Assembly: GCF_014648595.1 (NCBI RefSeq)
Contig: NZ_BMRK01000027.1
Coordinates: 1-49,968 of the forward strand
DNA length: 49,968 bases
Origin: Nocardioides luteus
GTDB taxonomy: Bacteria; Actinomycetota; Actinomycetes; Propionibacteriales; Nocardioidaceae
Direction of reading: 5' to 3'
The position numbers were made by a program, and so were the translations under genes. Position 1 is the stretch's first letter; each line of letters starts with the position of its first letter. Below the pieces are notes generated by a model. It did no database searches. It saw nothing but the letters and a program-made list of their open reading frames with translations, and was not told the DNA's origin. Shown here piece after piece: positions 15,012-22,831 of this stretch.

Positions 15012-16343
15012 TCAGAGCGAGCCGAGAACGTCGTCGTAGATCGAGACCGCCTCGGCCACCTCGTCGGGGGTGACGACGCACGGCGGCACCACGTGGATGC
15101 GGTTCTCCATCGTGAACGGGATCAGGTTGCGGGCGACCAGCTCGGACTTGATCCGGCCCATCGTCTCGGCCGGCAGCGGCTCGCGGGTCTCCCGGTCGGC
15201 GACCAGCTCGAGGGCCCAGAAGACGCCGGTGCCACGCACCTCGCCGATCACGTCGTGCTTCTCGGCGAGCGCGGCCAGCCCGGGGGCGATGTGGTCGGTG
15301 CCGATGGTGGCGGCGTTGTCGACGATGCCCTCCTCGTTCATCGCCTCGATGGTGGCGACGATCGAGGCCATCGCGAGCGGGTGGCCGGAGTAGGTGAGCC
15401 CGCCGGGGAAGACCTGGTCGTCGAAGGTCGCCGCGATCGGGTCGGAGATGATCACCCCGCCCGCTGGTACGTAGCCGGAGTTGACGCCCTTGGCGAAGGT
15501 GATCAGCTCGGGGACGACATCGAAGGCGTCCAGGGCCAGCCACTCGCCGGTGCGGCCGAAGCCGGCCATCACCTCGTCGAGGATGAGCATGATGCCGAAC
15601 TCGTCGGCCAGCGCTCGCACGCCCGGGAGATAGCCCGGCGGCGGGATCATGATGCCGGCGGTGCCGGGGATGGTCTCGAGCAGGATCGCGGCGATCGAGG
15701 ACGGCCCCTCGGCCTCGATGACGCGGCGCAGGTGGTGGAGCGCGCGCTCGGACTCCTGCTCGGGGGTCGTCGCCCAGAACTCCGAGCGGTAGAGGTAGGG
15801 GCCGAAGAAGTGCACGTGGCCCCGGGCGTACTCGTTGGGGATCCGGCGCCAGTCACCCGTCGCGACCACCGCCGCGCCGGTGTTGCCGTGGTAGGAGCGG
15901 TAGGTCGAGAGCACCTTGTCGCGGCCGGTGTGGAGGCGCGCCATCCGGATCGCGTTCTCGACCGCGTCGGCGCCCGCGTTGGTGAAGAACACCTTGTTGA
16001 ACCCGACCGGCGCGATGTCGGTGATCCGCTCGGCGGCCTCGCCGCGCACCAGGTTGGCCGCCGTCGGCGCGATCGTGGTCAGCGTCTCTGCCTGCTTCTT
16101 GATCGCCTCCACCACCCGCGGGTGCTGGTGGCCGATGTTGGTGTTGACCAGCTGGGAGGAGAAGTCCAGGTAGGTATGGCCCGAGTCGTCCCACACCCGC
16201 GAACCCTGCCCGCCGGCGATGACCAGCGGTTTCAGCGACGCCTGGGCGGACCAGGAGTGGAAGACGTGGGATCGGTCGAGGTCATAGGCGCGGGCGTCGC
16301 TGGCGCTGGTCAATGCTGTCCCCTGGGGTGCGTGGATGGACAT
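15012..16343 (-). CDS. Class III PLP aminotransferase (beta-alanine:pyruvate type)
   Basis: Aminotransferase of 443 aa. Class III signatures are present: the SYHGNTGAAV loop, LILDEVMAGFGRTGEW with the PLP-binding Asp, and ITFAKGVNSGYVP with the Schiff-base Lys; FTNAGADAVENAIRMAR is also typical. In this context it most likely transfers the amino group of beta-alanine (or beta-aminoisobutyrate) to pyruvate or 2-oxoglutarate, feeding MmsA. ATG 16343 is chosen for its GAGGAA Shine-Dalgarno, 8 nt away. A promoter may lie in the 131-nt gap upstream. Confidence 0.87.
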   Translation of the reverse strand: MSIHAPQGTALTSASDARAYDLDRSHVFHSWSAQASLKPLVIAGGQGSRVWDDSGHTYLDFSSQLVNTNIGHQHPRVVEAIKKQAETLTTIAPTAANLVRGEAAERITDIAPVGFNKVFFTNAGADAVENAIRMARLHTGRDKVLSTYRSYHGNTGAAVVATGDWRRIPNEYARGHVHFFGPYLYRSEFWATTPEQESERALHHLRRVIEAEGPSSIAAILLETIPGTAGIMIPPPGYLPGVRALADEFGIMLILDEVMAGFGRTGEWLALDAFDVVPELITFAKGVNSGYVPAGGVIISDPIAATFDDQVFPGGLTYSGHPLAMASIVATIEAMNEEGIVDNAATIGTDHIAPGLAALAEKHDVIGEVRGTGVFWALELVADRETREPLPAETMGRIKSELVARNLIPFTMENRIHVVPPCVVTPDEVAEAVSIYDDVLGSL

Positions 16344-16380
16344 CGTCAGGTTCCTCACTCTACGCCGGGAGCAGCCACGA

Positions 16381-16398
16381 CGCCGCTGAATAGCGGCG
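16381..16398 (-). terminator. Hairpin between LLM oxidoreductase and aminotransferase genes
   Basis: Perfect 7-bp stem CGCCGCT-gaat-AGCGGCG in the 131-nt gap. It may partly terminate the upstream transcript or act as a leader attenuator. Further upstream, the hexamer GCAACG occurs twice as a direct repeat (about 16428 and 16457), flanking a CATACAAC -10-like box on the minus strand. Confidence 0.4.
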
Positions 16399-16474
16399 CT
16401 GATCACGGCGGTATGTCTGGTGTTCTGCAACGGTTTCGGTGTTGTATGGTGCTTATCGCAACGAAATCGCGCGA

Positions 16475-17500
16475 TCAGGTCTTCGCTGTCGCCGGGCGGT
16501 TCACCCGCGGGATCACCAGATCGCCGTACGCGGCCAGGGTCTGGTCCATGGCGTCGTGCTGCAGGTAGATGGCGAACTGGTCGACGCCGAGAGCCTCGAG
16601 CCGGTCGAGCTTGGCGGCCTGCTCCTCGACCGAGCCGAGGATGCAGAACCGGTCGACGATCTCGTCGGGCACGAACTCGGTATGGGTGTTCCCGGCTCGC
16701 CCGTGCTCGTTGTAGTCGTAGCCCTCACGCCCGGCGATGTAGTCGGTGAGGGCCTGAGGCACCGCGCCGCCCCCGTACTTCGCCACGATGTCGGCGACGT
16801 GGTTGCCCACCATCCCGCCGAACCACCGGCACTGCTCCCTAGCGTGAGCGAGTGCCGCGGGCGAGCCGTCGGTGACGTACGCGGGGGCGGCCACGCAGAA
16901 CGTCAGCGACTCCGGGTCGCGACCGGCGTCGGTGGCCGCCTTCTTGACCGCGCCGATCATCCACTCGGTGATGTCGGGGTCGGCCAGCTGCAGGATGAAC
17001 CCGTCGCCGACCTCACCGGCGGCCTTGAGTGCGAGCGGGCCGTAGGCCGCGATCCAGACCTCCAGCTCGGAGCGCTTGGCCCAGGGGAACTGCAGCGTGG
17101 TGCCGTTGACCTCCACGGGTCGCCGGTTGGCGAGCTCGCGGATCACCGTGGTGGCCTCGCGCATCTCCCGGATCGTCGACGGCTTCCCGTTGAGCACCCG
17201 CACCGCCGAGTCGCCGCGCCCCATCCCGCACACGGTGCGGTTGCCGTACATCTCGTTGAGCGTCGCGAAGACCGACGCGGTCACCGTCCAGTCACGGGTC
17301 GCCGGGTTGGTGACGAACGGGCCGACCTTGATCGTGCGGGTCTCGGCGAGGATCTGGCTGTAGATGACGTACGGCTCCATCCACAGCAGGTGGCTGTCGA
17401 AGGTCCACACGTAGTCGAAGCCGTACGCCTCGGCTCGCTTCGCCAGGTCGACGACCCGCCAGGCCGGCGGGTTGGTCTGCAGGACGACACCGAAGTCCAT
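16475..17500 (-). CDS. LLM-class F420-dependent oxidoreductase (TIGR03842-like)
   Basis: Luciferase-like TIM barrel of 341 aa. It matches the LLM subfamily described as neighbouring dihydropyrimidinase genes in actinobacteria (TIGR03842; name from memory). Visible features: MDFGVVLQTNPPAWRVVDLAKRAE, DYVWTFDSHLLW, VGPFVTNPATRDW and VCGMGRGDSAVR. The cofactor should be F420, or FMN as in RutA. The start lies 4 nt after the dihydropyrimidinase stop with no clear Shine-Dalgarno, indicating translational coupling. No dihydropyrimidine dehydrogenase gene is nearby, so this enzyme is a candidate for the uracil/dihydrouracil redox step; that is inference. Confidence 0.85.
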   Translation of the reverse strand: MDFGVVLQTNPPAWRVVDLAKRAEAYGFDYVWTFDSHLLWMEPYVIYSQILAETRTIKVGPFVTNPATRDWTVTASVFATLNEMYGNRTVCGMGRGDSAVRVLNGKPSTIREMREATTVIRELANRRPVEVNGTTLQFPWAKRSELEVWIAAYGPLALKAAGEVGDGFILQLADPDITEWMIGAVKKAATDAGRDPESLTFCVAAPAYVTDGSPAALAHAREQCRWFGGMVGNHVADIVAKYGGGAVPQALTDYIAGREGYDYNEHGRAGNTHTEFVPDEIVDRFCILGSVEEQAAKLDRLEALGVDQFAIYLQHDAMDQTLAAYGDLVIPRVNRPATAKT

Positions 17501-17504
17501 GACG

Positions 17505-18938
17505 TCATACCAGGTACTGGGAGAGGTCGCGCTTGAGGTAGCTGCCGTGGCCCTTGGTGCCCTGGAACTCGCCGTCGGCCACGACGACGGACCCGCGGGA
17601 GAGCACCACGTCGACGTGGCCGTCGATCTCGAAGCCCTCCCAAGCGGAGTGGTCCATGTTCATGTGGTGCGTCCTGCCTTCGCCGACCCCGATCGAGGTG
17701 TGCCCGGCGGGGTCGTAGACGACGATGTCGGCGTCCGCTCCGGGGGCGATGACGCCCTTGCGGCCGTAGAGGCCGAACATCCGCGCCGGGGTGGTCGCGA
17801 TCAGCTCCACCCACCGCTCGAGGGTGATCTGCCCGGTCACCACGCCCTGGTAGAGCAGGTCGACGCGGTGCTCGATCGACCCGATGCCGTTGGGGATCGC
17901 CCGGAAGTCGTCCTTCCCTAGCTCCTTCTGCTCCTTCATGCAGAAGGGGCAGTGGTCGGTGGAGACCATCTGCAGGTCGTTGGTGCGCAGCGCCTGCCAC
18001 ATCGCGTCCTGATGGCCCTCCTCGCGGGAGCGCAACGGCGTCGAGCAGACCCACTTGGCGCCCTCGAAGTCACCCCACTCCTCCGAGCTCGCGCCGAGCT
18101 GCTCCTCCAGGGAGAGGTAGAGGTATTGCGGACAGGTCTCGCCGAAGACGTTCCGGCCGCGGTCACGGGCACCGGCCAGCTGCTCGACGGCCTGCTTGGC
18201 GCTGACGTGCACGACGTAGAGCGGAGCACCGGCGACGTCGGCGAGCATGATCGCCCGGTGGGTGGCCTCCTCCTCCATCTGCCAGGCACGCGCGATGCCG
18301 TGGTAGTAGGGGCTCGTCTTCCCCGACTCGGCCAGCTGCGCGGCGAGCACGTCGATCGCCGGCCCGTTCTCGGCGTGCATCATCGTCAGCAGCCCGTGAT
18401 CGGTCGCCTTCTGCATCGCGCGCAGCACCTGCGCGTCATCGGAGTAGAAGACGCCGGGATAGGCCATGAACAGCTTGTAGGAGGTGATGCCCTCGTCCAC
18501 GAGCGTGTCCATCGCCTTCAGCGCATCGTCGTCGACGCCGCCGATGATCTGGTGGAAGCCGTAGTCGATCGCGCAGTTGCCGGCGGCCAGCTCGTGCCAG
18601 CGGGCCAGGCCGTCCTGTACGCGTTCCCCGTAGCGCTGCACCGCGAAGTCGATGATCGTCGTGGTGCCGCCCCAGGCCGCGGCCCGGGTGCCGGTCTCGA
18701 AGGTGTCGGACGCGTTGGTGCCGCCGAACGGCAGCTGCATGTGGGTGTGGGCGTCGACGCCGCCGGGGATGACGTACTTCCCGGTGGCATCGATGGTGAC
18801 GTCGGCTTCGATCCGACCGAACGGGGTGGCGCCGGGCGAGATCAGCGCGACGATCCGCTCGCCGTCGACCAGCACGTCGGCCTGGGCGCGTCCGGTGGCC
18901 GAGACGACGGTGCCGCCCGTGATGAGAGTGGTGCTCAT
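17505..18938 (-). CDS. hydA: Dihydropyrimidinase (D-hydantoinase)
   Basis: Cyclic amidohydrolase of 477 aa, the normal length. Metal ligands visible: DAHTHMQLPF (HxH), SYKLFMAYPG (carboxylated Lys), HAENG, HVSAKQA and STDHCPF (Asp). It opens dihydrouracil or dihydrothymine to the N-carbamoyl-beta-amino acid. ATG 18938 has a GGAGG Shine-Dalgarno 6 nt upstream. It lies between beta-ureidopropionase and the LLM enzyme on the same strand, which confirms pyrimidine rather than general hydantoin breakdown as the likely role. Confidence 0.92.
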   Translation of the reverse strand: MSTTLITGGTVVSATGRAQADVLVDGERIVALISPGATPFGRIEADVTIDATGKYVIPGGVDAHTHMQLPFGGTNASDTFETGTRAAAWGGTTTIIDFAVQRYGERVQDGLARWHELAAGNCAIDYGFHQIIGGVDDDALKAMDTLVDEGITSYKLFMAYPGVFYSDDAQVLRAMQKATDHGLLTMMHAENGPAIDVLAAQLAESGKTSPYYHGIARAWQMEEEATHRAIMLADVAGAPLYVVHVSAKQAVEQLAGARDRGRNVFGETCPQYLYLSLEEQLGASSEEWGDFEGAKWVCSTPLRSREEGHQDAMWQALRTNDLQMVSTDHCPFCMKEQKELGKDDFRAIPNGIGSIEHRVDLLYQGVVTGQITLERWVELIATTPARMFGLYGRKGVIAPGADADIVVYDPAGHTSIGVGEGRTHHMNMDHSAWEGFEIDGHVDVVLSRGSVVVADGEFQGTKGHGSYLKRDLSQYLV

Positions 18939-18953
18939 GAGAACCTCCGTCCC

Positions 18954-18978
18954 GGTGGTCGAGCTTGTCGAGACCACC
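18954..18978. repeat. REP-like palindromic element inside the pyrimidine operon
   Basis: The arms GGTGGTC and GACCACC flank a core gAGCTTGTCGA. Elements with this GGTGGTCTCGACAAGCTCG core are, from memory, dispersed in many actinobacterial intergenic regions. Here one fills most of the 51-nt gap between the beta-ureidopropionase and dihydropyrimidinase genes and can form an mRNA hairpin. Confidence 0.6.
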
Positions 18979-18989
18979 ACGAGTAACGG

Positions 18990-19838
18990 TCAGGGCCGCG
19001 GGATGGCGGTGTAGGAGTCCGGCCGCCGGTCGCGGTAGAACTGCCAGTCGTCGCGCATGTCCCGGACCATGTCCATCTCCAGGTCGCGGACGAGCAGCTC
19101 CTCCTTCTCGCCCGAACCGAGCTCGCCGACGTAGTTGCCTCGAGGATCGACGACCTGGGACATGCCGTAGAAGTCGACCGCCTCCTCGCCGTACTCGTTG
19201 TCCTCGAGGCCGACCCGGTTGGGGGCGAGCACGAAGTAGCCGTTGGCGACCGCGGCGGCGGGTTGCTCGATCTCCCACAGCCGGTTGGAGAGGCCCGGCT
19301 TGGTGGCGTTGGGGTTGAAGACCATGTGGGCGCCGTTGAGCCCGAGCTCGCGCCAGCCCTCGGGGAAGTGGCGGTCGTAGCAGATGTACATCCCGACCTT
19401 GCCGACCGCGGTCTCGAAGACCGGGTAGCCGAGGTTGCCGGGGCGGAAGTAGAACTTCTCCCAGAACTTCTCCACGTGGGGGAGGTGGTTCTTGCGGTAC
19501 TTGCCGAGGACCGTGCCGTCGGCGTCGACGAGCACCGAGGTGTTGTAGTAGATGCCGGTGTCGGCCTCCTCGTAGATCGGCAGCACCATCACCATGCCCA
19601 GCTCCTTGGCGAGGGCGGCGAAGCGCTGCACGATCGGTCCGTCGGCGGGCTCGGCGAAGCGGTAGTACTTCTTGTCCTGGGTGATCCCGAAGTAGGGCCC
19701 GTAGAAGAGCTCCTGGAAACACATCACCTGGGCGCCCTGCGCGGCGGCGTCACGCGCGAAGCCCTCGTGCTTGTCCAGCATGGAGGCCTTGTCCCCGGTC
19801 CAGGTGGTCTGGCTGATGGCGGCTCTGACGATGGTCAT
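18990..19838 (-). CDS. Beta-ureidopropionase, nitrilase superfamily
   Basis: C-N hydrolase of 282 aa. The Glu-Lys-Cys triad is visible: MCFQELFYGPYFG (Glu), KYRKNHLPHV (Lys) and MYICYDRHFPE (Cys). It should hydrolyse N-carbamoyl-beta-alanine (or the beta-aminoisobutyrate analogue) to the amino acid, CO2 and ammonia. ATG 19838 is preceded by GGGAGG; the in-frame extension upstream has no ribosome site. It is the first gene of the minus-strand cluster and supplies the aminotransferase substrate. Confidence 0.9.
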   Translation of the reverse strand: MTIVRAAISQTTWTGDKASMLDKHEGFARDAAAQGAQVMCFQELFYGPYFGITQDKKYYRFAEPADGPIVQRFAALAKELGMVMVLPIYEEADTGIYYNTSVLVDADGTVLGKYRKNHLPHVEKFWEKFYFRPGNLGYPVFETAVGKVGMYICYDRHFPEGWRELGLNGAHMVFNPNATKPGLSNRLWEIEQPAAAVANGYFVLAPNRVGLEDNEYGEEAVDFYGMSQVVDPRGNYVGELGSGEKEELLVRDLEMDMVRDMRDDWQFYRDRRPDSYTAIPRP

Positions 19839-19867
19839 GCAACTACCTCCCTCCCACATACAAGCAC

Positions 19868-19896
19868 GCCGCCGCGGCCCGTGGGGCCACGACGGC
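19868..19896. terminator. GC-rich hairpin between hypothetical gene and beta-ureidopropionase gene
   Basis: A 13-bp stem (arms 19868-19880 and 19884-19896, loop gtg). As minus-strand RNA it pairs fully with two G-U pairs; as plus-strand RNA it has two A-C mismatches but is followed by ATTTTTG. It may end transcripts from either side of the pyrimidine cluster's upstream edge. Confidence 0.5.
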
Positions 19897-19937
19897 ATTT
19901 TTGTTGAAGACGGTGAGGTGCTTGAAACCCTGCTGCT

Positions 19938-20297
19938 CTAGGGGGCGCTGGCCGGATGACGTACGACCACGTGCTCGATCGCCTTGGCGAGCTCCACGCG
20001 GAGCTCGGGGGCGAGCTGGGGGCAGTCCACCGAGAGGAAGAGCTCCATCGCGGCGCGGGTCGCCCGGGCGCGCTCGCCGGGGGTGCGCTCGGCGAGGGTC
20101 GGTGCGATCTCGGCCAGATGAGCGCTGGTCTCGACCACGGTGTTGCAGTCGTGAGGCGTGAGCGGCGCGCGGGCCTCTCGGCCGGCGCGGACGAGGACGC
20201 TGAGGACCTCCACCTTGGCGGCGGTGGTCAGCGACATGGCGCTCCTCGTCGAGTCGAACAGATGCGACCCCACACCGTCCGCGTTGTGCGACGACAT
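19938..20297 (-). CDS. Hypothetical protein (119 aa)
   Basis: Soluble, mostly helical protein with one notable segment, ARAPLTPHDCNTVVETSAHLAEIAPTL, and a C-terminal AIEHVVVRHP. I do not recognise the family. Two in-frame starts each have a GAGGAG ribosome site: ATG 20297 (used here) and ATG 20237 (99 aa). It lies just upstream of the pyrimidine cluster on the same strand, separated by a hairpin. A hairpin with arms GTGCCTC/GAGGCAC (20318-20334) lies in its leader or promoter region. Confidence 0.55.
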   Translation of the reverse strand: MSSHNADGVGSHLFDSTRSAMSLTTAAKVEVLSVLVRAGREARAPLTPHDCNTVVETSAHLAEIAPTLAERTPGERARATRAAMELFLSVDCPQLAPELRVELAKAIEHVVVRHPASAP

Positions 20298-20487
20298 GTA
20301 TCTCCTCGGTGGGACGTGTGCCTCCCTGAGGCACTCTCGTCCACTCCAACGATCAGGGGAAGGGATCGGTGACGGCCTTGGGCGCTTTGTAACCCAGATG
20401 TGGGCCAACCCGTGAGTAGGCGATAGAAATGCGGGACGTGGTGTTGCAGATCGTCGCCGCGTGGAGCCACCCGGCACAATTGGGTCC

Positions 20488-21765
20488 ATGAGTTCTCCTG
20501 GGGGCGCCGGCATCGGCGGCCTGATGGTCGAGACCGAGGCCGATGTCGTACGCCGCCAGGCACTGCGCCGGATGCGCATCGTCGCCACCGGCCTCCTGGT
20601 CGTGGCTGCCGTCGTCTACCTGCTGACGCTGGGCAGCGACGGGTTCTGGGGGTTCGTCAACGCCGGCGCCGAGGCGTCGATGGTCGGTGCGATGGCCGAC
20701 TGGTTCGCGGTCACCGCGCTGTTCCGCCACCCGCTGGGACTGCCGGTGCCGCACACCGCGCTGATCCCGAAGCGGAAGGACGAGCTGGGCGCGAGCCTCG
20801 AGGAGTTCGTCCAGGACAACTTCCTGCAGGAGGAGACGATCCGCGAGCGGCTCGGCGTCGCGATGCCGTCGCTGCGGCTCGGGCTGTGGCTCTCCGAGGA
20901 GGCCAACGCCAAGCGGGTCGTCGACGAGGTCTCCTCCGTGGTCGCCGACGGGCTCTCGCGGATCAGCAACCGCCACGTCGTCGAGATCATCCAGGACGGG
21001 TTCGTACCTCGCTTCCGCGAGGAGCAGATCGCACCCCTCCTCGGCGGCACCCTGCAGGCGGCGCTCGACGACGGGGTCCACCACGGGCTGATCGACCTCG
21101 CGCTGGTCGAGCTGCACGGCTGGCTCGAGGAGAACGAGGAGACCGTCACCGAGGTGCTCGGTGAGCGTGCGCCGTGGTGGACGCCGCAGGTGCTGCGCGA
21201 GCCGGTGACCGCCCGCATCCACGTCGAGCTGGTCCGCTGGATCGCCGACATCCGCGACGATCCCGAGCACCGCGCCCGCAAGGCGATCGACGCCATGCTC
21301 GCCGACCTCGCCGACAACCTCCAGCACGACCCCGCGACCATGGAGCGCGCCGAGCGGCTCAAGGAGCGCGTGCTCGACCACCCCGGCGTCATCTCCACCG
21401 CGATCTCCATCTGGGACGCCCTCCGCCGCGCCCTGACCACCTCCCTGCGGGACCCCGACGGCGTCGTCCGCCGCCGCGCCCTCGACGAGGTCGTCCGCTA
21501 CGCCCAGAAGGTCGTCCTCGACGAGACCCTCCAGCGCCGCTACGACGCCCTCGCGTCCGACGTCGCCGTCTACGTCGTCAAGCGCTACGGCCGCGAAGCC
21601 ACCACCGTCATCACCCACACCATCCAGCGCTGGGACGGCAAGCAGGCCGCCCGCCGCATCGAGCTCTTCGTCGGCCGCGACCTCCAGTTCATCCGCATCA
21701 ACGGCACCATCGTCGGCGGCCTCGTCGGCATCATCATCCACACCGTCTCCGTCCTCGTCGCCTGA
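20488..21765 (+). CDS. DUF445 family membrane-associated protein
   Basis: Protein of 425 aa. Typical DUF445 features: an N-terminal membrane segment (about 32-50), the motif WFAVTALFRHPLGLPVPHTALIP, long amphipathic helical repeats, and a C-terminal hydrophobic hairpin (INGTIVGGLVGIIIHTVSVLV). The biological role of DUF445/YjiN proteins is unclear. ATG 20488 is leaderless: CACAAT (20475-20480) is 7 nt upstream. The gene ends 17 nt before repeat array B. Confidence 0.85.
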   Translation: MSSPGGAGIGGLMVETEADVVRRQALRRMRIVATGLLVVAAVVYLLTLGSDGFWGFVNAGAEASMVGAMADWFAVTALFRHPLGLPVPHTALIPKRKDELGASLEEFVQDNFLQEETIRERLGVAMPSLRLGLWLSEEANAKRVVDEVSSVVADGLSRISNRHVVEIIQDGFVPRFREEQIAPLLGGTLQAALDDGVHHGLIDLALVELHGWLEENEETVTEVLGERAPWWTPQVLREPVTARIHVELVRWIADIRDDPEHRARKAIDAMLADLADNLQHDPATMERAERLKERVLDHPGVISTAISIWDALRRALTTSLRDPDGVVRRRALDEVVRYAQKVVLDETLQRRYDALASDVAVYVVKRYGREATTVITHTIQRWDGKQAARRIELFVGRDLQFIRINGTIVGGLVGIIIHTVSVLVA

Positions 21766-21782
21766 CTCTGGTCGCGGCCCTG

Positions 21783-22118
21783 CTCAGCCGAGGCGTCGCG
21801 TACGTCGGCCGAAACGTCAGTTACGTCGGCCGAAACGTCAGCTACGTCGGCCGAGGTGGCAGTTCGGTCGGCCGAAACGGCGCGTACGCCAATTGAGATG
21901 GCAGTTCGGTCGGGCGAGACGGCAGGTACGGCGGTTCGAGTTGGCAGAGGTGACGCTTCGGCCGTCAGAACTGACGTCTCGGCCGACGCAACTGACGTCT
22001 CGGCCGACGCAACTGCCGTTTCGACCGTCCGTACTGACGCCTCGCTCGACAGAAGTGCCTTCTCGGCCGACGTACTTGCCGTCTCGGCCGATTTTTGTGA
22101 CGTCTCGGCGGGAGGGGA
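21783..22118. repeat. 21-bp inverted repeat array B (8 forward + 8 reverse units)
   Basis: Sixteen consecutive 21-bp units without gaps. Units 1-8 (21783-21950) follow a forward pattern with core GGCCGAAACGTCA; units 9-16 (21951-22118) carry the reverse complement (TGACGTCTCGGCC), switching at 21950/21951. Units 10 and 11 are identical; others vary at several positions. Because 21 is a multiple of 3, open frames run through it on both strands and encode heptads such as YVGRNVS, TDVSADA and GRDVSCV; these are read as by-products. The array begins 17 nt after the DUF445 stop and ends at the ribosome site of the S4 gene. Confidence 0.88.
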
Positions 22119-22129
22119 GGATGGGTGGC

Positions 22130-22372
22130 GTGAGCGAGCCCTTCGACGTACCCATCACCGATGAGGTGATCCGCCTCGGTCAGTTCCTGAAGCTGGCCAA
22201 TCTGGTCGAGACCGGGTCGGAGGCGCGGCCGGCGATCACGGCGGGCGAGGTGACGGTCAACGGTGAGACCGAGCTGCGTCGGGGGCGGCAGCTGCGGGTG
22301 GGGGATGTGGTGGAGTACGCGGGTCAGGCGGCTCGGGTCTCCGACGAAGGCGACTTCGACGTCCCCTGGTGA
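22130..22372 (+). CDS. RNA-binding S4 domain protein (YaaA/RqcP-like)
   Basis: Small S4 protein of 80 aa: IRLGQFLKLANLVETGSEARPAITAGEVTVNGETELRRGRQLRVGDVV is essentially one S4 RNA-binding fold with the conserved VNGE..RRGRQL motif. Such free-standing S4 proteins bind rRNA or tRNA; the precise target is unknown. GTG 22130 (product starting SEPFDVPI) is preferred; ATG 22121, three codons upstream, abuts the GGAGGGGAGG ribosome site and is less likely. A 14-bp terminator follows. Confidence 0.85.
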   Translation: MSEPFDVPITDEVIRLGQFLKLANLVETGSEARPAITAGEVTVNGETELRRGRQLRVGDVVEYAGQAARVSDEGDFDVPW

Positions 22373-22405
22373 CGTTCGCCGGCGCGCGCCGGGCACAGAC
22401 GTGAA

Positions 22406-22437
22406 CGAGGCGGTGACCCCGAAGGGTCACCGCCTCG
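22406..22437. terminator. Bidirectional terminator between S4 and FKBP genes
   Basis: Perfect 14-bp stem CGAGGCGGTGACCC-cgaa-GGGTCACCGCCTCG with a stable CGAA tetraloop, between two convergent genes. No U-tract on either side. Confidence 0.9.
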
Positions 22438-22452
22438 CTGCGTACGTGGTGC

Positions 22453-22827
22453 TTACTTCTCGACCTTGACCAGGTCGCAGAGGAAGACGAGGGTCTCGCC
22501 CGGCTTGATGACGTTGCCGGCACCGCGGTCGCCGTAGCCCAGGTGGGGCGGGATGACGAGCTGGCGGCGGCCGCCGACCTTCATGCCGAGGATGCCCTGG
22601 TCCCAGCCCTGGATGACCTGGCCGATGCCGACGCGGAAGTCGAGCGGCTCGCCGCGGTTGTAGGACGCGTCGAACTCCTCGCCGGTGGACAGGGCGACGC
22701 CGACGTAGTGCACCGAGACGCGGTCACGCTCGGTGGCCTCCTCGCCGTCACCGACGGTGATGTCCTTGATGACGAGGTCGGTCGGAGGGGTGGGGTCGAC
22801 GAAGTCGATCTCAGGCTTCTGGCTCAT
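22453..22827 (-). CDS. FKBP-type peptidyl-prolyl cis-trans isomerase
   Basis: Single FKBP domain of 124 aa without a signal peptide: VSVHYVGVALSTGEEFDASYNRGEPLDF, VIQGWDQGILGMKVGGRRQLVIPPHLGYG and the C-terminal LVFLCDLVKV carry the drug-pocket residues (Tyr, Asp, Phe, Trp). It catalyses prolyl isomerisation in the cytosol. ATG 22827 is leaderless: TAGACT (minus, 22834-22839) is 6 nt upstream and overlaps the stop codon of the kinase gene. Confidence 0.93.
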   Translation of the reverse strand: MSQKPEIDFVDPTPPTDLVIKDITVGDGEEATERDRVSVHYVGVALSTGEEFDASYNRGEPLDFRVGIGQVIQGWDQGILGMKVGGRRQLVIPPHLGYGDRGAGNVIKPGETLVFLCDLVKVEK

Positions 22828-22831
22828 GAAT

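Noticed and set aside
21783-22118. CRISPR array
   Set aside because: Units are contiguous with no unique spacers, change orientation, and no cas gene is near.
21838-22158. Minus-strand frame encoding GRDVSCV-type heptads across the 21-bp array
   Set aside because: The frame stays open only because 21 is a multiple of 3; equivalent heptads appear in plus-strand frames. No ribosome site or family is visible.
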